NCBI GenBank assembly: GCA_021904315.1
Contig: CM038921.1
Span: forward strand, 14,778,090 to 14,842,089
Reading direction: 5' to 3'
Length of the DNA stretch: 64,000 bases
Source: Sphagnum magellanicum
Taxonomy: Eukaryota; Streptophyta; Sphagnopsida; Sphagnales; Sphagnaceae
The position numbers and the translations under genes are program-made. The notes below the pieces were generated by a model that did no database searches, had not been told where the DNA came from, and saw only the letters and a list, made by a program, of their open reading frames with translations. Below are positions 20,671-30,750 of the stretch, one piece after another (within the stretch, counting starts at the first letter, position 1; each line of letters starts with the position of its first letter).

Positions 20671-22995
20671 GGGGGAAGGGTTGTCTATGTTCATATTAAA
20701 TGACTTGTAGTCATTTTTTAATCATTGTAATGACAATTGGACATCCATGTCACTTTGTCATTAGTCATTGATGCCATATGGATGAAATAAAAGTGATGAA
20801 AACTAGCATCCCCCATCTTATTACCACCTCGTCATCTACTAGTCACATGCCCCACTAACATATGACTACGAATTTTTACACATAGGATCAAAGTAATAAA
20901 GTATGATTAATGTCGTACATATAGTCATTTAGGATTTGTAGTCACAAATCTTTTGGTTGCAAATGACAGAATTTCTTTTAGTGTAGTGATATATTGTAAC
21001 CTATTCATTGCCCACAATTTAACATTTGCTTTAGATGGACCATCGTTATCATACATGATGTTCCCTAATTCTTGCAATACATTATTATGTAGTGTTGGGT
21101 CTTTTATCTTGATACATGTTTGTTTTTGCCATCCCCTTTTCAAATGTCACGAACATTAAAAAATGGCAATGTTTGGCCATATAGTCTTGCAAGAAAGAAA
21201 ATGCATTATACATGAAGCTTGGTGGATTTAAATACAACAATGTTGACACATGTTGCATGAATAATACATAGTTGGCAAATTGTTGGATAGAAAGGGGGAA
21301 GGGGTAAGGATTTTACTTGATTCAATTGATTTTTTCTTGAGCACAATCAACAATGAAAGCATTGGGATGCCATGATGGGTGAGTATTGTGAATGCTTTCA
21401 TTCAAAGTGTGCATCCATGGTGTCAAGTCCTCTTGTTGACATCGTGATATGATGCAATATGCTACATGAATGCCATTGTGCCATTGGTCAAACACCATCA
21501 TGGTATAAAGGGGGAGCTGCCACAATTCACAATAGATATATGTTAGTTGAACATTGACAAAAGATATAATGAATGATCTATTAACATTTACAAAATTTTA
21601 CATCTATTTTTGTATGTCCATTGATTCGTCCTATTAATGTTTCAATGACATTAGACTACATATATACTAGTGTATTAGATCACATGTGCATGCACCATGT
21701 ATTAGACATCATGTGTCGCCATTTTTTCGTTTGTCCCAAAGGTTGCATCGATTGAAACACACCCCTTTGATGCCCATGTTCAATCATCATCTCCCTTTGC
21801 CATGGTGTTTGGATACCCATAATGAAAGGCATGTTTTGCCCAACGAAACCACCATCCACTTCTACCCCAATTTCTCGATAGTAAAACATTGAATTAGTCT
21901 TTTGTTGAACCCACATACGCACACTTTTTGCATCGTTCTTATGTAGGTGGTATGTTTTTTGAACCAATTTTCCAGACAACACCCTAACATCTTGCTCAGT
22001 GAGGAACATGTCTCTATTTAACTCACACGTCCCTAACACTATGCTCTTCACATGTCGCCTATGTTTTGCCACAATTTGAGACATTGTGAGCCCAAACTTT
22101 AGTTGTTCCATCACAAAATCCTTGATCTCTTGTGATAAATGGGTAGCAAATGCAAATCTATCGCCCATCTTTAAGTCCCCGTGGACATGTAGACCATCTT
22201 GATTAACATGATTTCATTGAATGAAACATGACTTTGATACATGCTTGAACAAGTATAATGTTTTAATGGCGAATTCAATTAATCTATATCCTCTTTTTAT
22301 AGAACCATCCCATTTATCCCTAGAATTTTGTGTACCCTTGTGGTTTGTCCTTGATGAGATTACTTTTCCATTAACTCCAATTTTTTTGGAAGTTGCATTG
22401 TGGTTTGGTGTAATATTCTTCACAACATTTGTGAGATCATTGGGACCATATTGACATTGGTACTTACAAACAACCATGCCGGCCGAAATTAGTGCTACTT
22501 ACGAACATAAATTACATCACAAAACAAACAATTACTCACATATTTCATGTTTACAAAATAATAAAATTACTTCATCAAATGGTGAGCATCGCATTTATAC
22601 ATGTATAATACGTATGCAAATTTTGGTGCAAGAATGCAATAGAAGTTAAAATTTGAACCTTGAAAATTTGGAAGCACTATTTATTTGCAGTTGTTGCAAA
22701 TCATTATCAAGGTGGATGATGTGTTTTTTTTGCAAAGAAATTGACATCGTTCATCATCTTGACCTTTTTCACCAGCTATGAAATCAAACATTCGAATTGT
22801 GAGGATGAATGCAACCTCAACAAGGCAAGGGCCATGTTGCATCCTAACGTGCTGAATGACAACTTCCCACAACAAATCTTCGTGATAAAAAAACCCATCT
22901 AGTGGTGTTTGAATTACGTTTTCTGATGCTTGTAGTTCAGTTTGATGGCCATGTTCATACAAGTGCAATTTCCCTTCCATGCTTGCAAAAACCAT

Positions 22996-24529
22996 TGTAG
23001 AAGATATTAATTTTTATGCACCTTACATTCAAATTTGTGATAATCGACATGGTAAAAACTTGGTAAATCTTTCATTTACATACTTCCCCCCTCTACAATC
23101 AAAAAAAAATTTATAAAAATTGGTCATGCCCCCTTCAATAGTAAAAAGAAGGTTACAAGAGTTACAACTAGTAAAAAAGGTAACAAAATGTGAAAAAAAA
23201 TCAACAAAAACAGGTTTGCCACTATGCTCAAACACCCTCCCACTACAGTGGGTTTTTTTGGGTCAAATTGCTTACTACCTGTGTCCTTTTGACTACGATG
23301 TGAGTATCATATGTGTAGAAAAAAAAAACCCATGCCCCCCCCCTTCCCCGTTCAAAAATAAACCAAATTAACAAAAAACTTACCAATAGTAAACCCGCGC
23401 CCTCGTCCTTCAAATAATTCGACCTCCCACATTTAATGGATTGTCCACACTTTTTTGAACCTAATTATCCCCTCAGTGATCAAGTCGTATGTAGAAAATA
23501 AAATAAAATTACAAACGATAAAAAAGGTAACAAATACTGAAAAAAGGTTTTAAAAAGTTACACTCAAACCGCCTCCCCTTACCATGGGTTTTTTGGCTCA
23601 AAACTCCTTATTGCATGCGTCCCTCTCGTTGTACTACCAAGATGGTATGTATACGGACACATAACGCTCATCACCTATCTTCAAGGGGATGCATGTGTGC
23701 TATTTGGGGCACCTCCTACGCTCCTTGCTTTAGAAAGTGATGCTCACCTATGGAATGCATCCCATGCTTTGTAGTCATTTCCTTGTCTTCAAAATTGTTT
23801 CACGACATAAGTCTTGTGTTTATGCTAGGCTTATTTGTCTCGTTGACTTCTTGACTCTTAAATCAAGGAGCCCGAAGAGTTGGTGGTCGAATGACGTAGC
23901 CTTCTTGTTCGAATAATTACAATTTCAAAAAACCTTCCACTTACCCTCTTTTCTTTTCTTTGCTTTCGCACACAACACCTAGAAGCTTACATTCACTTCA
24001 GTTGTCAAATACTTCTATTGAGTCTATAATTCTTTTCTCCACATTTGTGTGGAGATGAACTACCCATTATTGCATTTTTTTGGGTTTACTTACTTCTTTC
24101 AAGTACTAACGGGGGCACAAAGGGAACTCGCCTTCTAATTGCCAAATGAAAAGGAGAAAGGCAGGTAGGAAGCTCTAGTAGATGATCCAGCGGATACACT
24201 TCAACCATCTCATCAAATCCCACCCTTTGTGAAACCTTTACAACTACAGCGTGCTCACTTTCAACAATGCGATTGCATGAAAAACCTATAGCCAATTTAC
24301 TTTCGAACAAAGAGTTAGACATGCCACCTTATGCTCCATTGTCCATTGGTAGGGCAAATCTATACACCTAGAGTTTGGAAAATAATGATTTGTCAAATTT
24401 ACTTCATTTTACCTTAGTTTAACCGAGTTTCAATTGATTTTACCAACTTGAATTTAATTTAGCCAACTTTAGGTTGGTTTAACTAAGTTTACTTTAATTT
24501 AGCTAACATTTAATTAGTTAAACCAACTT
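22996..24529. other. Non-coding region upstream of the MULE transposase
   Basis: Bases 23095-23310 form a ~210-bp segment repeated, degenerate, at about 24805-25015, with a shorter third version near 23500-23620 (GGTAACAAA...GTGGGTTTTTTGGGTCAAA-like). From 24390 to 24500 short TTTAGCCAAC/TTTACTTTAATTTAG motifs repeat. A 78-codon minus-strand frame at 24086-24322 is not recognisable. The right end of the MULE should lie in or beyond this interval, but no terminal repeat is evident. Confidence 0.4.
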
Positions 24530-25015
24530 GCACCCCCCATAATAAATTTAAAAAAAAAATCAATCCCCTCCCCCTTCAACAAATCAAAAGAAAAAGAAAA
24601 AGATTCTTGACCCCGCCGCCCCCTTCCCTGGCCCCTTCAACAATGAAAAAAAGGTTTTAAGAAAAGTAACTAACCCCTCGCCCTTCCCCCTTCCACAACA
24701 CAAATGAAAGATAACAAAATTAACCTCCATCCCCCCCTTGCCCCCTCAATAGTAAAAAGAAAATTTTGAAAAAAATCAAGCCACACCCCTTCCCCCCTCA
24801 ACAATCAAAAAATAAATTAAAAAAACTCACCTTGCCCCCTTTCAATAGTTTAAAAAGGGTTACAAAAGTTACGACCAGTAAAAAAAAGTAACAAAAGTGA
24901 AAAACAATCAGCAAAACAGCTTGCCATTATGTTCAAACTGCCTGCCACTACACTGGGTTCGTTTAGGTCAAACTGCCTACTACCTGCATCCTTCTGATTG
25001 CAATGTGAGTATTCC
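24530..25015. repeat. C/A-rich degenerate tandem repeat
   Basis: Units of roughly 60-75 bp combine CCCCCTTCAACAAT and CCCCTTGCCCCC with A-rich parts (AAAAAATAAATTAAAAAAAC). Almost no G or T occurs on the plus strand in the C-rich blocks, a strong strand asymmetry. The last unit merges into the copy of the 23095-23310 segment. Confidence 0.6.
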
Positions 25016-27138
25016 TTGGTGAATAGTTAATTTATTTTCATTTTTTCCCTTCTTGTAGCAACTAGAATAATTTCCTCAAATGAGAGCAAATGGCCAAATA
25101 ACATTAAATTATGAACATTCACAATTAAAAGACCTATGATACTTACCTGTTATATGGAACTATAGGTGGGTTTTTTAATTACAACAAATTTTTTTTTGAC
25201 CAATGGTACTTGTATGGCCCTTTTATTGTTGGCCCTATTGATTGAGACAATTGTCTTTTTAACTAGGCCCAAGTCTTTTTCCGGTTTGAGTTGACTTGAT
25301 GGTTTATTTGACATATGGTCAGATCGATCAAATTGAATGGTTAAAAGATGTCCATGTCTTTCAAGGCCCTAGCCTTTAATCAAAATGTACACATGGTGTG
25401 GTCAAAACATGACCATCGGGTCAACTTGCATAGTTTGAAAAACTCGGAATTGTAGTAATGAAAGGAAAACATGTTTTTCTTCTAAATTTTTTTGAAGTCA
25501 AGAGGATTATTTTAGACATTCCTTTTGCATTCCTTTATATAATTTGTGACATGGACAAAGTACTTTAGATTAGAAATGACTCAAAAGGACTTTTAAATAA
25601 CATCCAATAATTATTGGATTTTTTTTCAAACTTTTTTCCCCAATTCTTTTATTGTAGGGATACAAAAACATATCATAGTTATGATAAACTAAACATTATG
25701 AAAATCTTCCTTTATAATCTTTTTTAATTAAACATTCCTTTTCGGAACCCCAATTGTGAATGAACCCACATATGTCTTTGGGATTATTCGAGTAAATTTT
25801 TCCTTTCTATTACTTTGTCGCAGGCCAATGGTTTTACCCTTCAATCCTCACCACACGCACGCACGCACACACCGCATGAACATTCTCACACACATTTAAC
25901 AACTACCCCCCTCGTTTGCTCCTCCTTTGTTCCACAAGGCGACCTCTTCCTTACCATAAAAAGTGGCGGTTGCTTTAGCCAAAATCTCTTTTTTCCCCCT
26001 ATTGTTACGAGTGTGGCCTATGTTGTTGAGCACATACTGTGAAACGTATAGTTGTACAACATACATGCATTCATTGATTATGAAATAAGGTCGACTCAAC
26101 ATATGAACATTGGTTTGCAAGGTATAAATCAAAGTTTTGAAAAGTCAAATATGAAAGGAAACTATAACATATGAACATCAAAGTGAGAAGAATTTTACAA
26201 TGTTTTTGAGCTTGATGATTTAAAGCCTCAATACTTTGTATCAAAACAATAATTTAAATGGTAGACTTATTTTACCCTATAATTGAAATCCAATTATCCT
26301 TTCGAAGTGGGATTTAAAACTGATTTTTCCTTCCCAATCTAATTTTTGTAATTTTTTTGAATTTTCAGCAACAAAATCCACTAAAAATTCGATATCTACC
26401 ACGTCTCAAGTTTGAAAATTAGGAATTAAAATCTATTAAATCTAATTTGGTGAGGGCTTTTCGACAATAGCAAGAACGCCCCCAAATCCCAATATTGTTT
26501 TTAGTTTTGACTTTGTTTAATTTTCAGTGAGAAAATGGTTTAATGGTCAATAGTCTCCACACCATAGCCCCAAACGTTCTCAAACCAAGTTGGTGCAAGG
26601 ACGCATTGAGAGCTTTCCAATGACGCCAAGCGCACGTGAGAAGTGCCACAATTTGGGACATCCCATGAAAACAAAGCAAAAGAAAACAATTAAACAAACA
26701 AACAACCTAAACCTCGAAGATAGATCTCCACTTACACCAATTAGGTAACAGGCAAGTAATTTACCTAGGTAAATTCCTACGTGCCCATTGCCCTAACATA
26801 GTAAAGCTACAATAAACCACCATGATAAAAACAACTTTACAACCTCAACAATCCGAGCCATGGATTCCATGTTTTGGCATAATGAAATCTAGCTCTTGAA
26901 GTCTTATTTTCAGCATACTTAGTTGTCCAACCAACTTTGTCTAGAATTAACTAAACTAGGTAGGTCGACTTCCCAACTATTGTCTTTCAAAAACGAGTTA
27001 AAACTAGTTAGCGCCACCTTCCAAATTAATGTCTAGGCAATAGGGAAAACCCATTATCGATATTAACGCATAAAGTCATCGAGGTGCCCAACTAGCCTAA
27101 CCAAGTGACTAAAAGATAGAACTTTGCCTTTTAACAAT
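25016..27138. other. Gene-free stretch downstream of the lectin gene
   Basis: This is AT-rich sequence with no recognisable gene, RNA or transposon end. A short CA-rich run (ACGCACGCACGCACACACC near 25856-25872) is present. The 75-codon plus frame at 25815 and the minus frame at 25896 are shadows of it. Confidence 0.45.
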
Positions 27139-27310
27139 TCAAGCAAATTCCGCGATACGTATTGCAAGTCGATCAAGAGCATAACCGGAGCTTCCCCAAA
27201 AGTTTAGAATCTTTCCAATGCCACTCTTGAAAGGTGTTCGTCCTCCGGGGTTGCCATAGGGACCATAGCTTTTGACATTAGTCTTGAACGTGATGGAAGT
27301 GACGAGATTG
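27139..27310 (-). pseudogene. Duplicated C-terminal half of a jacalin domain, out of frame
   Basis: On the minus strand, LVTSITFKTNVKSYGPYG through FWGSSGYALDRLAIRI ends at TGA 27139-27141. It is a second copy, offset by 178 bp, of the last half-domain of the lectin gene directly upstream. Because 178 is not a multiple of three, it is out of frame with the lectin exon in copy A and follows its stop codon by only a few bases or overlaps it. It would be 3' untranslated sequence or a lost third-domain end. In copy B two extra bases make the spacing 180 and put it in frame. Confidence 0.75.
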
Positions 27311-29009
27311 CACTTGCGCTGCGGAAACTTGGATATGTACTCCAATTCTATCAAGAGCCCATCCCGAGCTTCCCCAGAAACCCACGACGTTTCCGATGCC
27401 ACTTTTGAAAGGCGTTCCTCCTCCAGGTTTGCCATAGGGACCATAGGTTTTGACATTAGTCTTGAACGTGATGGAAGTGACGAGATTGGAACCAATCCCT
27501 TCAATTGCACCAGTTAATCCTTCAATTTGTTGAAGGTACTCATAAGGGTAGTTAAAATTGACCTACACAAAAAAAAACAATGGGCATCCGAAACTTAATA
27601 CCTACGCATAATTCGTGATTCGTCAGTCAACAACACAAGCATTATTTGTACGAATAAAACCAAAATGAAATTATGATAACTTTCCAAAGCTCTAATATTC
27701 TTCAATTGAATTTATAAGTATATGCATTATGCACGTGACATAACTTTCATAATACATCAAAAAGAAAATTCAAATCTAATTTCAATTTCAATCATGTTCT
27801 TTTGACCTATATGCTTAAATGACAAGATGCGTATGAAATTTACCTCGTCAACCTGCGGATTGACAACGGCAGGAGGATTGCCATGGGGAGGGGAAGTAAC
27901 AGGTTCGCCACCTTTATCATATTTAGCAGTCAAAGAATAAAGAACTTTTGACGCGGTCATGATCTTAAACCCTCGGATCCTTGTCGCTACGCCATCGTCA
28001 AAAGGATCTCCACCAGGCCCTCCCCAAGGGCCTTGGATTTGCACTGGGGCAACTTGGACATGTACTCCAATTTTATCAAGAGCCCATCCCGAGTTTCCCC
28101 AAAAGCCCACAATCTTTCCAATGCCGCTACTAAAATGTGTTCCTGCTCCAGGCTTGCCGTAAGGACCATAGGTTTTGTGGTTAGTCTTGAACGTGATGGA
28201 AGTGACGAGATCGGAGCCAACCCCGTCAATTGGACCAGTTACACCCTCAATTTGTTGAAGGTACTCATCAGGATGGTTGAATTTTATCTACACATGGGGC
28301 AACGGGCTTAGAAACTTAAAACCTATCACCTCTGAATCATGATTCATTGGTTGATGTCCCAAGCATGATCTGTACAAATAAAAACTACGATGAAATTATG
28401 ATAACTTTCCAAAACTCTAGTGTGCTTCAATTGAGTTTATAAGCCTATGCACACGACATAACTTGCATAATATGTCCCCAAAAAATCCATATCTAATTTC
28501 AATTTCAAACATGTTCTTCTAACCTACTTGCTTAAATCACAAGATCCATTTGGATATCACCTCATGAACCTGGACCTCGATATGGGAAGGAGGATCGCCA
28601 TGGGGAGGAGAAGTGACAAGTTGGTCACGTTCGTCGTCGTATTCAACAGTCAAAGAAAAAAGAGCCTCGGATGTACTCTTGATCTTCAACCCTCTGATGC
28701 GTCTTGCTGGCCCAACAGTAAAAGAATTTCCACCGAGTCCTCCCCAAGGGCCTTCGGATCGCACTGGCCAACCCTGTGTGTGTCAACTTGTCAAAATATG
28801 TGAGGCCAATACACTTGTTATCATGCTGTAAGCTTGGCCTGAAATACTTCGATTCTGGCTACTGCTGACAATGATAGTTATGTGTCTGCAGACAGTGTGA
28901 GCATGTAGTTTTTGTCCACATAAAGAGTGATCATCAACCAACTCACACTTAAAACGCATGAGTGTCATATGTGTGTCAGTGGTGGATTTGTTACCTCAAA
29001 GAATGCCAT
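27278..29009 (-). CDS. Two-domain jacalin-related lectin, four coding exons
   Basis: Predicted mannose-type jacalin-related lectin, a sugar-binding protein; no signal peptide, so probably cytoplasmic or nuclear. Coding exons on the minus strand: 29009-28995 (MAFFE), 28773-28561, 28287-27844 and 27562-27278. All introns start GT, end AG and are phase 0, giving 318 residues. Domain 1 is residues ~13-153 (GPWGG at 13-17, SGWALDKIG with the sugar-site Asp at 147). Domain 2 is ~162-301 (GPWGG at 162-166, SGWALDRIG, Asp 295). Each domain is split mid-way by an intron, and the two introns resemble each other, so one whole domain plus intron was duplicated. The end, after IGVHIQVSAAQ, is a short tail made by a 178-bp repeat that shifts the frame to TAA. 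The five-codon first exon is my inference from a perfect GAG|GTAACA donor. Confidence 0.82.
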
Positions 29010-29342
29010 TGTTCAGTACCCTGGTTGAGTCACCTGTCAAGTCAAACACATGGAACCAAATTAGATTTTGCCCCCATTGAGTCAAGTAAGCATTTATCAG
29101 CAAAAACAACCTGTTTAGTCACCAAGGATTCATAAATAATTCATTGATCTGCGTGGAAGGAGGGTCGGGGTACTGGGGGCCATAAAATAGACATACTGGG
29201 AAAAAATAATTTAAGGCTAGCGTTTACGGCTCTCAACGCACAATATTGCAGATTCCCCATTTTAGATTCTGCACTCTTTAATGGTCGCACAGTTTTCAAG
29301 CTTCATTTTCACACAGGAATAAAAACCAGTAAAAATACGGCC

Positions 29343-29354
29343 TAAATATAAACT
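29343..29354 (-). promoter_or_regulatory. Possible TATA box of the lectin gene
   Basis: On the minus strand GAGTTTATATTTAGG lies about 335 bases before the proposed ATG. Spacing would require a leader of roughly 300 bases. No transcript support is available. Confidence 0.25.
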
Positions 29355-29415
29355 CCAGTGACTCTGCGAAGATGCAAGCCCTTACGTTAAGTAACGACCT
29401 ATTTTTCTAACCTGT

Positions 29416-29700
29416 TTGGCAGCTACTATTGTGGGTAGCAAGCACCGAGCAAAGAAGATCAATCTTTCCAAACGGTGGCAGGAAATCTCTCGTAAGCAGC
29501 TCTCAATCTCGCAAAAAACAGAGCCGATGTTCCTAAGCAGCTCTCAATCTCTCCGAAAAAAAAATCCAGAGCCAATCCTACCAAGCGGTGGCAGGAAATC
29601 TTGTAAGCAGATCTCAATCTCTGAACAAAAACCAAAACCAATCTTTCCGAGCAGTGGCGGGAAAGCTAGTAAGCAGCCAAGGAATGACAATGGGCGATGA
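29416..29700 (+). other. Open frame made of ~65-bp repeats
   Basis: The plus-strand frame (GTAGCAAGC region; start codon not ATG) is built from three to four degenerate units containing GGTGGCAGGAAATCT, GTAAGCAGCTCTCAATCTC and CCAATCTTTCC or CCAATCCTACC. Its translation is Ser/Lys/Pro-rich and not recognisable. In copy B, small indels break the frame. It may be repeat DNA in the lectin gene's upstream region rather than a gene. Confidence 0.35.
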
Positions 29701-30441
29701 AGTTGGGTTGGAGCTCTCGTCTTATACAGGAGAACTGGGCTCATTCTGCCTGCCCAGGTAAAGCCCCCCCTTACGCACCCGTTCTGCCAGAACGAACCGG
29801 GCTTCAACGCCCATGCCGACGTCGTGTTACACATGTTTAATTTTTTTGATGCTTAATGCCAGATTGTACCATTGGCACTGCCGCATCACAGAACTTACCA
29901 TTAAATCATCATTGCATTTCAGGGAATCAGTAAGCAACCAAGGAATGACGATGCAAGATTAAGTCGGGTTGGAGCTCTCCTTTTGCGCAGGAGAACTGGG
30001 CTCATTCTGCCTGCCAGGTAAAGGCCCCCCTTACGCACCCATTCTGCCAGAACGAACCGGGCTTCAACGCCCATGCCGACGTCGTGTTACACATGTTTAA
30101 TTTTTTTGATGCTTAATGCCAGATTGTACCATTGGCACTGCCGCATCACAGAACTTACCATTAAATCATCATTGCATTTCAGGGAATCAGTAAGCAACCA
30201 AGGAATGACAATGCACGAGTAAGTCGGGTTGGAGCTCTCCTTTTGCGCAGGAGAACTGGGCTCATTCTGCCTGCCAGGTAAAGGCCCCCCTTACGCACCC
30301 ATTCTGCCAGAACGAACCGGGCTTCAACGCCCATGCAGACCTCGCGTTACACATGTTTAAATTTTTTGAAACTTAATGCCAGATTGTACCATTTACACTG
30401 CCACATGACAGAACTTACCATTAAATCATCATTGCATTTCA
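29671..30441. repeat. Triplicated ~260-bp repeat upstream of the lectin gene
   Basis: Three copies start at 29671, 29932 and 30192 (periods 261 and 260). Copies 1 and 2 are nearly identical over the later part; copy 3 is more diverged. On the plus strand each unit has a splice-acceptor-like CATTTCAG and, 95 bases after it, a donor-like CCAG|GTAAAG, so each could be an intron-exon module. On the minus strand they lie 0.66-1.43 kb before the lectin ATG. Copies 1 and 2 hold a palindromic GACGTC (ACGT core, a common plant bZIP site); copy 3 has lost it (GACCTC). Confidence 0.9.
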
Positions 30442-30442
30442 G

Positions 30443-30750
30443 CTAATCAATTGACGGGTGACTTCGATGGGGGCGTTCTACTGTCTTCACACCATCCATT
30501 GTTGGGTTCACATTACTTGCAAGCAAGCTCTTCTGATATACAATTGAAGGCTCTCTTTAGCATAGCGTTTAGCCCCAATGTGAGGGCCAGAGTGAACCAG
30601 CACCCACCGGTGCACCATCCTCTGGTTGTCCTTCAGGACGCAGTTAATAGGTATCCGGTTTCACCTTTATTGGGGTGGGGAGAAATATTTTTTGTAACCC
30701 GGCCACGATTAAAAAAAATTGGACCGCCATCTTATTTGCCTACAGAATAG
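30443..30750 (+). other. Unrecognised open frame after the 260-bp repeats
   Basis: From a TTG at 30451 an open frame of 99 codons runs VLLSSHHPLLGSHYLQAS ... HPLVVLQDAVNRYPV. It begins just after the last CATTTCAG of the repeat array and could be a final exon of a plus-strand transcript. No family is recognised and no ATG starts it. In copy B one lost A changes its C-terminus. Confidence 0.3.

Larger units (their letters stand above)
19697..20983. mobile_element. Non-autonomous CACTA transposon inside the MULE transposase
   Basis: It begins CACTAGAAGAAATTCT and ends with the inverted copy (reverse complement CACTAAAAGAAATTCT), a 16-bp terminal inverted repeat with one mismatch. TAG flanks both ends (19694-19696 and 20984-20986), the 3-bp target duplication typical of CACTA elements. 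Subterminal ATGACT/AGTCAT motifs cluster at both ends, as expected for transposase-binding repeats. The 1287-bp interior has no gene: only GGTA-type tetranucleotide arrays and AT-rich DNA, so it needs a transposase in trans. Removing it with one TAG joins the two transposase halves in frame. Confidence 0.92.
19195..22995 (-). pseudogene. MULE transposase (DDE, SWIM zinc finger), broken and interrupted
   Basis: Reading the minus strand from ATG 22995: an N-terminal exon (22995-~22690) with FYHEDLLWEVVIQHVR, a probable ~200-bp intron, then VCKYQCQYG. A frame with one TGA (about 22203) leads to FGLTMSQIVAKHRRHVKSIV, an NDAKSVRMWVQQ block and QNMPFIMGIQTPWQREMM. A small frameshift precedes SIDATFGTN, the first catalytic Asp (near 21745). 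A later exon has MMVFDQWHNGIHVAY and FIVDCAQEKIN, the second Asp (near 21345). After the CACTA insertion the text continues FWKYMEENW, then NTNAAIESYRGTLK with the catalytic Glu (near 19568), and ends with a SWIM-like CRNCVNTQRGNICKHQL before TAA 19195-19197. This domain order is that of MULE transposases. Indels and the insertion make it inactive. Confidence 0.82.
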
